Made by a program: the position numbers and the translations under genes
Assembly (NCBI RefSeq): GCF_900605005.1
Contig: NZ_LR027558.1
Span: forward strand, 495,501 to 559,500
Direction of reading: 5' to 3'
Origin: Acidipropionibacterium timonense
Lineage (GTDB): Bacteria > Actinomycetota > Actinomycetes > Propionibacteriales > Propionibacteriaceae
Length of the DNA stretch: 64,000 nucleotides
The notes under the pieces: generated by a model
What the model saw: the letters and a program-made list of their open reading frames with translations, nothing else
What the model was told of the DNA's origin: nothing
The model's database searches: none
In this document: positions 47,079 through 54,628 of the stretch, piece after piece
How the letters are laid out: every line of letters starts with the position of its first letter
Numbering within the stretch: position 1 is the first letter of the stretch

Positions 47079-47154
47079 TGTCAGGAAATCGCCCTGAGCG
47101 GGACTTTCCTCCCCCGGAGGGGAACATCTCGCCGCTCAGGGTGATTTCCTGACA
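47079..47154. repeat. Palindromic repeat element, copy 1
   Basis: A 76-bp element with 23-bp terminal inverted repeats starting TGTCAGGAAAT and one mismatch, around a core with CCTCCCCCGGAGGGGAACAT. The same element, plus flanking GAGGTGTGG-TGAACCGG, recurs at 49906 in the same orientation. It lies just downstream of ybdD/cstA and of rnpB and could act as terminator. Nothing resembling a transposase is present. Confidence 0.8.
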
Positions 47155-47197
47155 TGCGGCGGCGCAGCTCACCGGCCACGTCGCGCTCACTCGGGTC

Positions 47198-47395
47198 TCA
47201 GCAGCACCTCACGCCGGGATGGCGACCCTCCCGATCGCACTTGTCGGCCCAGAACTCCCGCTCCGACATCGGGGTGTGGCCCGTTCGGCGACACCACACG
47301 AGGTACTTGTCGTAGGCATCGGCCCCGGTGACCCCGCGGACGTACCAGTGCACGGCTCGTCCGGCGTCACGGAGCCGGTCGAGGACCGCGCTCAT
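47198..47395 (-). CDS. YbdD/YjiX-family small protein
   Basis: A 65-residue DUF466 protein (ADAYDKYLVWCRRTGHTPMSEREFW core, shown here as its region 24-49) that accompanies CstA/BtsT transporters and is thought to be an accessory factor for them. Its ATG overlaps the cstA stop (ATGA), so translation is coupled. The C-terminal CC and histidine-containing end may bind metal, which is speculation. Confidence 0.88.
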   Translation of the reverse strand: MSAVLDRLRDAGRAVHWYVRGVTGADAYDKYLVWCRRTGHTPMSEREFWADKCDREGRHPGVRCC

Positions 47396-49698
47396 GACGC
47401 ACCCGCCGTCTCGTGCTCCGGGGTGGCCTTCGCCTGCCGATGATGGTGCTCCAGGTCAAGGTCCGGGTGGGCGGTGTAGAACTCGTCCCACTGGCGCTCG
47501 AGGCTCCGCTCAGCCGGACTGGCCACCAGACCGGACGGGGCGAAGATCCGCGACGGGAGGGCGGGGTCCTCGGTGTCGGCGAAGGGGCGTCCGGCGAGGG
47601 TCTGCACGGTGCGAATGCACGCGACGACCATGACGATGAGGGCACAGACGACGAAGAGGATGGACATCGATCCCTGGATGGCGGTGTTCGTCACGACGGT
47701 GTGCATCTCATCGAGGTTCTTCGCCGCACCCAGCTGGGTCTTGCCGGCGGCGATCGCGCGCCGATAGGTCATGTGGTTGGCCCAGTAGCCGATCTTGGGG
47801 TCGGGGGAGAAGATCTTGAGCCAGGACCCGTAGACGGTGATGACGGCGGTGAAGACCATCGGCACCGCGATGACGAGCAGCCTCCACCGATGACCTTTGC
47901 GGGCGAAGACGACGAGGCAGATCGACAGGGCGACGGCGGCGAGCAGCTGGTTGGCGATCCCGAAGAGGGGGAAGAGGGTGTTGATGCCACCGAGGGGGTC
48001 GGTGACGCCCATGAGGAGGATCGACCCCCACCCGGCCACCATGATCCCGGTCATGAGCCAGGATCCAAGGGTCCACGAGTGGTCCTTGAGCCGAGGCCAG
48101 AAGTTGCCCAGGGCGTCCGAGAGCATGAACCGGGCGACGCGGGTGCCGGCGTCGACCGAGGTGAGGATGAAGAGTGCCTCGAACATGATGGCGAAGTGGT
48201 ACCAGAAGCTCATCATGGCCGGTCCGCCGAAGAGCTGGTGCATGATCGTCGCCAGCCCGACCGCCAGGGTCGGTGCGCCTCCGGTGCGGCTGATGACCGA
48301 GGTCTCACCGACGAGCCGGGCGGTCTCGGTGAGTTGATCGGGCCGCAGGTGCACCCCGGTGAGACCGAGCGAGTTGACGTAGGCGACCGCCCCCTCGACC
48401 GAGTTGCCGGTGGCCCCGGCGGGGGAGTTCATGGCGTAGTAGACGCCCTGGTCGACGCACACCGCCGCCACCAGGGCCATGATCGCGACGAAGGACTCCA
48501 TGAGCATGCCGCCGTAGCCGATGAGCCGCGCCTGGGACTCCTTCTCGATGAGCTTGGGGGTGGTCCCCGAGGAGATCGTCGCGTGGAACCCCGACAGCGC
48601 CCCGCACGCGATGGTGACGAAGAGGAAGGGGAAGAGCTTGCCGGAGAACACCGGTCCGGCACCAGTGTGAGCGTAGAGGGTGATGGCCGGGGTGGTGATC
48701 GTCGGTCGGACGATGACGATGGCGACGGCGAGCATGGCGATGACGCCGACCTTCATGAAGGTCGACAGGTAGTCGCGGGGGGCCAGCAGCATCCACACCG
48801 GCAGGATTGCGGCGATGAACCCGTAGAGGATGATCGCCCAGGCCAGGAAGGGCCGGCCCAAGTGCAGTGCACTGGCGATCGCAGTGTTCTCGATCCAGCG
48901 TCCCGAGGCGATGGCCAGGAGCAGCAGTACGACGCCGATCCCCGACACCTCGAGCACCTTTCCGGGACGCAGATATCGCAGGTAGAAGCCCATGAAGAGG
49001 GCGATGGGAATGGTCAGACCGACGCTCCACACGCCCCAGGACGACGCCGCCAGGGAATTGACGACGACCATGGCGAGGATCGCCACGATGATGAGCATGA
49101 TCGTCAAGGTGGCGACGAGAGCGGCGATACCGCCGAAGCGCCCCAGCTCGTCCTTGGCCATCTGGCCGATGGAGCGACCACCGCGCCTCATCGAGATGAC
49201 GAGGACCAGGTAATCCTGGACGGCGCCGGCGAAGATGACCCCGACGATGATCCAGATCGTTCCCGGCAGGTAGCCCATCTGGGCGGCCAGGACCGGGCCG
49301 ACGAGAGGTCCGGCCCCGGCGATGGCGGCGAAGTGGTGGCCGTAGAGGATGCGTCGGTCGGTGGGGACGAAGTCGCGGCCGTTGTAGTCGTACTCGGCCG
49401 GGGTGGCGCGATGGTCGTCGGGGTGGACGAGCTTGTTCTGGATGTACTTGGCGTAGAAGCGGTAGCCGATGAGGTACGACCCCACCGCCGCGAAGACGAA
49501 CCAGATGCCGTTGACTGTCTCGCCGCGGTGGACGGCGAGCATCCACCAGCCGAGGCCGGCGATGGCCGACAGGACGATCCAGATGGTCGCGCGCAGTGGG
49601 GTCCATCGCTCGTGGTGGGCCCGTTCGGCAGGGGTGATGCTCGTGGCCGGCATGTCCGTCGGCGTCGAGCTCGGGTCGTGGGTGGTCGTGAGGTTCAT
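47392..49698 (-). CDS. cstA: Carbon starvation protein A / pyruvate-peptide transporter
   Basis: A 768-residue integral membrane protein with about 16 helices, showing the CstA features near the N-terminus (RFYAKYIQNKL, DRRILYGHHFAAIAGAGPLVGPVLAAQMG region). Family members import pyruvate (BtsT, CstA) or peptides during carbon limitation, driven by protons. ATG 49698 follows GGAGGAG; the ORF start at 49710 lacks this. A CRP-like site lies 133 nt upstream. The two palindromic repeat copies bracket the cstA-ybdD pair. Confidence 0.92.
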   Translation of the reverse strand: MNLTTTHDPSSTPTDMPATSITPAERAHHERWTPLRATIWIVLSAIAGLGWWMLAVHRGETVNGIWFVFAAVGSYLIGYRFYAKYIQNKLVHPDDHRATPAEYDYNGRDFVPTDRRILYGHHFAAIAGAGPLVGPVLAAQMGYLPGTIWIIVGVIFAGAVQDYLVLVISMRRGGRSIGQMAKDELGRFGGIAALVATLTIMLIIVAILAMVVVNSLAASSWGVWSVGLTIPIALFMGFYLRYLRPGKVLEVSGIGVVLLLLAIASGRWIENTAIASALHLGRPFLAWAIILYGFIAAILPVWMLLAPRDYLSTFMKVGVIAMLAVAIVIVRPTITTPAITLYAHTGAGPVFSGKLFPFLFVTIACGALSGFHATISSGTTPKLIEKESQARLIGYGGMLMESFVAIMALVAAVCVDQGVYYAMNSPAGATGNSVEGAVAYVNSLGLTGVHLRPDQLTETARLVGETSVISRTGGAPTLAVGLATIMHQLFGGPAMMSFWYHFAIMFEALFILTSVDAGTRVARFMLSDALGNFWPRLKDHSWTLGSWLMTGIMVAGWGSILLMGVTDPLGGINTLFPLFGIANQLLAAVALSICLVVFARKGHRWRLLVIAVPMVFTAVITVYGSWLKIFSPDPKIGYWANHMTYRRAIAAGKTQLGAAKNLDEMHTVVTNTAIQGSMSILFVVCALIVMVVACIRTVQTLAGRPFADTEDPALPSRIFAPSGLVASPAERSLERQWDEFYTAHPDLDLEHHHRQAKATPEHETAGAS

Positions 49699-49830
49699 GG
49701 TCTCCTCCAAAGGCGCGGGGCCACGCCGAGGCGATGCGTGGCGACAGTCCGGTAACGCCGTCGTGGGTCGGACTTCGCGGCGACGCTACGCCGCAGTGTG
49801 CCGCGATCGCCGGGCACGACACGCCGAAAA

Positions 49831-49846
49831 CGTGAGAAAAGTCACA
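49831..49846. promoter_or_regulatory. CRP/GlxR-like binding site upstream of cstA
   Basis: CGTGA-N6-TCACA reads on the cstA strand as TGTGA-N6-TCACG, one base from the CRP-family consensus TGTGA-N6-TCACA. cAMP-dependent activation would fit a carbon-starvation transporter. Confidence 0.55.
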
Positions 49847-49905
49847 AAGTACACGACCAGACGCCCGCGTGATGTGGTGCCGAGGCCGAGGTGTGGCTGA
49901 ACCGG

Positions 49906-50002
49906 TGTCAGGAAACCACCCTGAGCTGTCAGGAAACCACCCTGAGCGCGCGTTTCCTCCCCCGGAGGGGAACATCTCGCCGCTCAGGGGGAATTCCTGA
50001 CA
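49906..50002. repeat. Palindromic repeat element, copy 2
   Basis: The same element as at 47079, but its left end carries a perfect 21-bp tandem duplication (49906-49926 and 49927-49947), making it 97 bp. The core and right arm match copy 1 closely. It ends 45 nt from the map stop and may serve as its terminator. Confidence 0.8.
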
Positions 50003-50047
50003 CGCACCGGCGCAGCCGACCCCGGACCGGCCCCGGCGAGGCCGAGC

Positions 50048-50902
50048 TCAGTCGAGGGTGGTGAGGATGCGGGCCCCGCCCGACTCGACGACGAGCGTCT
50101 GCTCGAACTGGGCGCACCGGGAGTGGTCGTTCGTCACGACCGTCCAGCCGTCGTCCCACTGGTGGGAGTGGTAGTCGCCCAGGGTGAGCATCGGCTCGAT
50201 GGTGAGGGTCATCCCCTCCTCGAGCGGCAGGTCGTAGCGGGGTTCGTCGTAGTGGAAGACGATGAGCCCGGAGTGGAAGGCCGTGTGCACCCCGTGGCCG
50301 GTGTAGTCGTGGACCACCCCGTGGCCGAACCGCTTGGCGTACTTCTCGATGATCCGCCCGATGATGCTGATCGACCGGCCGGAACGAACCGCCTTGATGG
50401 CCCGGTTCATCGCCTCCTGGGTATGGGTCACCAGGTCCTTCGAGGCCTGGTCGACGTCGCCGCACAGGAAGGTGTAGCAGTTGTCGCCGTGCACCCCGTT
50501 CTTGTACGCGGTGACGTCGATCTTGACGATGTCACCGTCCTCGAGGGGGCGGGCGTCGGGGATGCCGTGGCAGATGACCTCGTTGACGCTCGTGCAGATC
50601 GACTTGGGGTAGTCGCGGTACTCGAGGGTCGACGGGTAGGCGCCGTGGTCGCACATGTACTCGTGGGCGATCCGGTCGAGCTCATCGGTGGTCACCCCGG
50701 GGGCGACGGCCTTGCCGGCCTCGTGCATGGCCCCGCACGCGATCCGTCCTGCCTCCTCCATGGCGGCGATGACCTCGGGGGTCTGGACGTGTGACCCGGT
50801 GTACTCCTCGGGCACGTCACCCAGGCCGACGTAGGGCGGTCGGACGATCGAGGCCGGGACGGACAGACGAGGACTGACGGGAAACGGTTCGATGGAGGTC
50901 AC
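50048..50902 (-). CDS. map: Methionine aminopeptidase, type I
   Basis: A 284-residue M24A peptidase that removes the initiator methionine. Metal ligands are visible in [15 protein letters not shown] (two aspartates), GHGVHTAFH (histidine), TIEPM and the C-terminal QFEQT glutamate. An extra N-terminal arm of ~40 residues resembles mycobacterial MapB. GTG 50902 is preferred: TAGACT (complement of 50911-50916) is 8 nt upstream and the length fits MapB. A GTG at 50923 would extend it by seven residues. Confidence 0.9.
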   Translation of the reverse strand: MTSIEPFPVSPRLSVPASIVRPPYVGLGDVPEEYTGSHVQTPEVIAAMEEAGRIACGAMHEAGKAVAPGVTTDELDRIAHEYMCDHGAYPSTLEYRDYPKSICTSVNEVICHGIPDARPLEDGDIVKIDVTAYKNGVHGDNCYTFLCGDVDQASKDLVTHTQEAMNRAIKAVRSGRSISIIGRIIEKYAKRFGHGVVHDYTGHGVHTAFHSGLIVFHYDEPRYDLPLEEGMTLTIEPMLTLGDYHSHQWDDGWTVVTNDHSRCAQFEQTLVVESGGARILTTLD

Positions 50903-50940
50903 GTCGTGCAAGTCTATGAGCACGACCCCGAGGAGGAGCC

Positions 50941-51186
50941 ATGGCCCACGAGGATGAGTACTACTGGTGCCTCACGCACCATTCGGTCGAGCCCTGGGAC
51001 GGGTGCCGGTCCGGCGACCGGCTCGGACCGTACCCGAGCGCTGCCCAGGCCGCCCAGGCGCTCGACCGGGCCCAGGCCCGCAACGACGCCTGGGACGCCG
51101 ATCCGCGTTTCAAGGACGACGACGAGGACAAGGACCCCGACGACAAGGAGGAGGGCTGGGGGCCGTTCCGACACCCGGTGCGCTGA
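50941..51186 (+). CDS. Conserved small acidic protein
   Basis: An 81-residue protein, [26 protein letters not shown] at its start (region 6-31), followed by an alanine-rich helix and an acidic tail of Asp/Glu/Lys ending in WGPFRHPVR. It looks like a conserved actinobacterial protein found near glutamine synthetase or map genes; the function is unknown. The Cys-His pair near residues 10-14 and Cys22 could bind metal. ATG 50941 follows GAGGAGG. Confidence 0.75.
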   Translation: MAHEDEYYWCLTHHSVEPWDGCRSGDRLGPYPSAAQAAQALDRAQARNDAWDADPRFKDDDEDKDPDDKEEGWGPFRHPVR

Positions 51187-51287
51187 CCGCCGGTGAGCCC
51201 GGCCCGGGCAGTTCTGGCTCCGCCGTCGCTGGCGGATGCGCTCCGCCGGTGGGGACGGTCTGGCCGCATTCCACCGGAGAGACTCGC

Positions 51288-52172
51288 TCAGCCGACCCGG
51301 ATGGACTCGCGCGCCTGGTCGACGAGCTTCTGCCGCGCCGAGTCGCCGATGGTCGCCGAGTTGAAGTACAGCCCGAGGAAGTCCGAGGCCCCCGTGTTGA
51401 CGACGACGACGTCGACGACGTCGCCGTCGACCTGGGGCAGCTGGGGGATGCGCACGTGGACCTGTTCGCGGACCCACCAGCCCTGGTGGCCGTCGATGGT
51501 GACCTGCTGGTCCGAGACGACGTTGCGGCCCGAGAACTCCTCGTAGTACTGGGAACTGGCGAAGCAGTCCATCATCATGTGGGCGGCCGTCCTGGGCTCG
51601 GTGAAGCCGTCGGCCACGGCGAGCCCGCCCACCGCCGAGACGCTCATCCAGCCCGGGTACACTTGGTCGGTCTGGGCCTGCTGGTTGCGTACCCAGGGCA
51701 GCAGGAGGGACTCGTCGGTCCATCCGGGGATGCGCTGCACCGAGATGCCGCCGCCGTGCAGGCGGCCGCCCGTGCTCGTCGTCCCGGAACCACCGCCGGC
51801 CTGCGGGCACTTGACGGTCGAGGATCCGGCCGAGGGGGTGGTGGACTTCTCGTTCCAGGCCGAGACGGTCGGGGTGGACGAGTTGAGATCGGGCTGGGCC
51901 TGCTGGCGATGGCCCTGACCCTGTCTCACGACGATCCACACGACGAGCCCGATGACGGCCAGCACCGCCAGGACGACGAGGACCCCGCGTCCCGGACCCC
52001 GGCGGGTGGGGGCCTGGCCGGGGCCGCCGGATCCGCGCGCTGCCCGGTACGACGGCGAGGGGCCTCCGGCCGGCGTCGTCGACGTCGTCCAGCCCGAGCC
52101 GTCCCACCACCGCAGGGTGTCGGGAGTGCCGGCCGGGTCGGGGTACCAGCCAGGGGCAGGGGAGCTCGCCAT
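51288..52172 (-). CDS. DUF2510 membrane-anchored protein
   Basis: A 294-residue protein. The N-terminal DUF2510 motif GWYPDPAG...LRWWDGSGWT (residues ~8-29), a Gly/Pro/Arg-rich linker, one membrane helix (about 64-85) and a C-terminal extracellular domain of ~200 residues with two cysteines are present. DUF2510 occurs at the ends of many actinobacterial membrane proteins and its role is unknown. ATG 52172 is chosen at the start of the motif. It is divergent from glnA2. Confidence 0.82.
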   Translation of the reverse strand: MASSPAPGWYPDPAGTPDTLRWWDGSGWTTSTTPAGGPSPSYRAARGSGGPGQAPTRRGPGRGVLVVLAVLAVIGLVVWIVVRQGQGHRQQAQPDLNSSTPTVSAWNEKSTTPSAGSSTVKCPQAGGGSGTTSTGGRLHGGGISVQRIPGWTDESLLLPWVRNQQAQTDQVYPGWMSVSAVGGLAVADGFTEPRTAAHMMMDCFASSQYYEEFSGRNVVSDQQVTIDGHQGWWVREQVHVRIPQLPQVDGDVVDVVVVNTGASDFLGLYFNSATIGDSARQKLVDQARESIRVG

Positions 52173-52253
52173 GGCCACGAGTCTACGGGGCGTCCTTGGG
52201 TCGATCCTGTGGCCGACGACGGCCACCGGGCACGGCCGGGCTCCCGAGCGATT

Positions 52254-52269
52254 GTTACGGGTTTGAAAC
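52254..52269 (+). promoter_or_regulatory. GlnR-type box upstream of glnA2
   Basis: GTTAC-N6-GAAAC matches the actinobacterial GlnR half-site pair gTnAc-n6-GaAAc exactly. It ends 22 nt before the glnA2 ATG; a CACACT box (52280-52285) lies 6 nt before the ATG, so the site would overlap the -35 region. Confidence 0.6.
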
Positions 52270-52291
52270 ATCGGATCGGCACACTGGTGTC

Positions 52292-53626
52292 ATGAGCAGG
52301 CAGACCGAGTTCGTCCTGCGTTCCATGGAGGAACGCAACGTCCGTTTCGTCCGGCTGTGGTTCGCCGACGTGCTCGGCTCCCTCAAGTCGGTGGCCATCG
52401 CCCCGGCCGAGGTCGAGGGGGCCTTCGCCGAGGGGGTCGGCTTCGACGGGTCGGCCATCGAGGGGTACGCCCGGGTCTACGAGTCCGACATGGTCGCCCA
52501 CCCCGATCCCTCGACCTTCCAGATGCTGCCGTGGCGCGAGGGCACCGGCACCGCCCGGATGTTCTGCGACATCGCCAATCCCGACGGCACCCCGAGCTTC
52601 GCCGATCCCCGTCACGTCCTCAAGCGGGCCATGGCCAAGGCCGCCGACATGGGGTTCACCTTCTACACCCACCCGGAGATCGAGTTCTACCTCCTCAAGG
52701 AGGCCCACCGTGCCGGCGGCACCCCCGAGCCCCTCGACAACGGCGGGTACTTCGACCACACGACCCTGGGAGCCGGCACCGACTTCCGTCGCGACTCCAT
52801 CTCGATGCTCGAGCAGATGGGCATCTCGGTGGAGTTCAGCCACCACGAGGGCGCGCCCGGTCAGCACGAGATCGACCTGAGGTACGCCGACGCCCTCACC
52901 ATGGCCGACAACATCATGACCTTCCGGGTCGTCATCCGCGAGGTGGCGTCACTGCGGGGGATCAACGCGACCTTCATGCCCAAGCCCTTCAGCCAGTACC
53001 CGGGGTCGGGCATGCACACCCACGTGTCCCTCTTCGAGGGCGACACCAACGCCTTCTACGACGCCTCCGACGAGGCCCGGCTGTCGCCGGTGGCCAAGCA
53101 CTTCGTCGCCGGACTGCTGCACCACGCCCCGGAGATCACCGCGGTGACGAACCAGTGGGTCAACTCCTACCGTCGTCTCGTCGGCGGCGGCGAGGCCCCG
53201 GCGTACATCTGCTGGGGCTGCAACAACCGCTCGGCCCTGGTGCGGGTGCCCGCCTACAAACCCGACAAGGCGTCCTCGGCGCGGATCGAGGTGCGCTCCA
53301 TCGACTCGGCGACGAACCCCTACCTCGCCTACGCCCTCATCCTCGCCGCCGGCCTGTCGGGCATCGAGCACGAGTGGGAGCTGCCCGAGGAGGCCTCCGA
53401 CGACGTGTGGAGGCTGTCGGCACGTGAGCGGATGGCCCTGGGCATCAAGCCCCTGCCTCGTGACCTGGGGCAGGCCATCGCCGCCATGGAGGACTCCGAG
53501 CTCGTCGCCGAGACCCTCGGCGAGCACGTCTTCGACTACTTCCTGCGCAACAAGAAGGCCGAGTTCGACGACTACTTGGGCCAGGTGAGCCAGTTCGAGC
53601 TGGATCGGTACCTGCCTCGACTGTGA
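52292..53626 (+). CDS. glnA2: Glutamine synthetase, GlnA2 type
   Basis: A 444-residue type I glutamine synthetase: beta-grasp N-terminus with FDGSAIEG, catalytic part with EIEFYLL, PGQHEIDLRYADAL, PKPFSQYPGSGMHTHVSL, NNRSALVR and RIEVRSIDSATNPYLAYA. The adenylylation tyrosine motif present in GlnA1 (DIYELPPEE) is missing; the corresponding segment is HEWELPEEA, so GlnE should not control it. Mycobacterial GlnA2 has the same trait. It makes glutamine or a gamma-glutamyl compound. ATG 52292 lacks a ribosome binding site; a leaderless start is likely. Confidence 0.92.
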   Translation: MSRQTEFVLRSMEERNVRFVRLWFADVLGSLKSVAIAPAEVEGAFAEGVGFDGSAIEGYARVYESDMVAHPDPSTFQMLPWREGTGTARMFCDIANPDGTPSFADPRHVLKRAMAKAADMGFTFYTHPEIEFYLLKEAHRAGGTPEPLDNGGYFDHTTLGAGTDFRRDSISMLEQMGISVEFSHHEGAPGQHEIDLRYADALTMADNIMTFRVVIREVASLRGINATFMPKPFSQYPGSGMHTHVSLFEGDTNAFYDASDEARLSPVAKHFVAGLLHHAPEITAVTNQWVNSYRRLVGGGEAPAYICWGCNNRSALVRVPAYKPDKASSARIEVRSIDSATNPYLAYALILAAGLSGIEHEWELPEEASDDVWRLSARERMALGIKPLPRDLGQAIAAMEDSELVAETLGEHVFDYFLRNKKAEFDDYLGQVSQFELDRYLPRL

Positions 53627-53679
53627 GACGCCGGCAGGTGCCCCTGCGCTGAGGGGGAACGCCGGACCGGAACCCGGGT

Positions 53680-54480
53680 TCAGTCGAGCAGGGCGGTGAG
53701 GCTGCTCGCCAGCGGGATGACCGGCAGCATGTCGGCGACGTCCTCGACGTGCGACCCCGATGCCTGGATGCGTCCGGCCGACCTCGCGTCGTCCCAGGTC
53801 GTCAGTCCCGTGGCCAGGGCGATGAACGTCGTCATGTCGGTCTCGGCGACGTTGGGCGGGGTCCCCCGGTGATGGTCGGGGCCGGCGTCTCGCGCGCTCA
53901 ACTGGACGGCGGTGGCCGGGGGCACCCGCATCTCGATGGTCCGGCCGCCGTGCACCTGTCCCAGGGCGGTGGCGAGGGTCCTCGACACCTCCATGAGGAC
54001 GGGCCGGGGCAGCGTCAGCCCGTCGCGCATCCCCAGGGTCGCCGCCTCGACCAGGCCGACCCGCAGGTGGTCGACGAAGCGAGCCGGGCCGACGAGGGTC
54101 TCCACGGTGACCGGGAGGGAGCGTCCCGCCCCCAGGGCGTTGCGGGCCGTGAGGACGAGGGAGCGGGCCTGTGGCAGGAGGTCCTGGGGGGTGTCGTCGG
54201 CGCTCACTTGGGTGCCGATCCGGGCGAGCATCGGGGTGGCGGCGGCCCGCTCCCGGAGCAATTCCCACAGGGCCATCGGCCGCAGGGTCGTCGGGACCTC
54301 AAGGGTCTGCAGGGTGTCGGTGAGCCACACCATGACATGGGCGATGTGACGGCGTCCCCAGCGCGGATCGGTGGGCTCGGGGCGAGCCTCGGACCGGGCA
54401 GCCGCCGGCAGCAGCAGGTCCATGCCGGCCAGCCACGTGGTGGCGACCTTCCTGACCTCCTGCTCGGTGCGAGCTGCCAT
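53680..54480 (-). CDS. SCP_3-type (bacterial sterol-carrier-like) protein
   Basis: A 266-residue cytoplasmic protein. The N-terminus resembles the DinB/maleylpyruvate-isomerase helical fold (residues ~5-140), and the C-terminal ~120 residues match the bacterial SCP orthologue domain, with RGTPPNVAETDMTTFIALATG and a SGSHVEDVADMLPV-type end. The function is unknown; SCP folds bind hydrophobic ligands. ATG 54480 follows a GGGGGTG stretch. It sits between glnA2 and glnE on the opposite strand. Confidence 0.75.
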   Translation of the reverse strand: MAARTEQEVRKVATTWLAGMDLLLPAAARSEARPEPTDPRWGRRHIAHVMVWLTDTLQTLEVPTTLRPMALWELLRERAAATPMLARIGTQVSADDTPQDLLPQARSLVLTARNALGAGRSLPVTVETLVGPARFVDHLRVGLVEAATLGMRDGLTLPRPVLMEVSRTLATALGQVHGGRTIEMRVPPATAVQLSARDAGPDHHRGTPPNVAETDMTTFIALATGLTTWDDARSAGRIQASGSHVEDVADMLPVIPLASSLTALLD

Positions 54481-54628
54481 GACTGTCACCCCCACGATGC
54501 TAGGCCGGGCAGTTTCCCGGACGACGACCCCGACATGTCCATTGGGCAACGTCCAAGTGACATCCACGGTCCGGGTGCAGAGGTTAGTCTCGGCACGACG
54601 GGTCGTGCACGGCAGGACGGAGGACGAG

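Larger units (their letters stand above)
49699..50047. other. cstA upstream region, 349 nt without gene
   Basis: It holds the cstA ribosome binding site, a CRP-like palindrome (49831-49846) in a locally AT-rich stretch and the second palindromic repeat (49906-50002) next to the map stop codon. No reading frame with coding character was seen. Confidence 0.6.

Noticed and set aside
47413..49755. A 780-codon open frame on the + strand opposite cstA
   Set aside because: It is a high-GC antisense shadow: composition is Asp/Gly/Arg/Val-rich without motifs, and the minus frame is clearly CstA.
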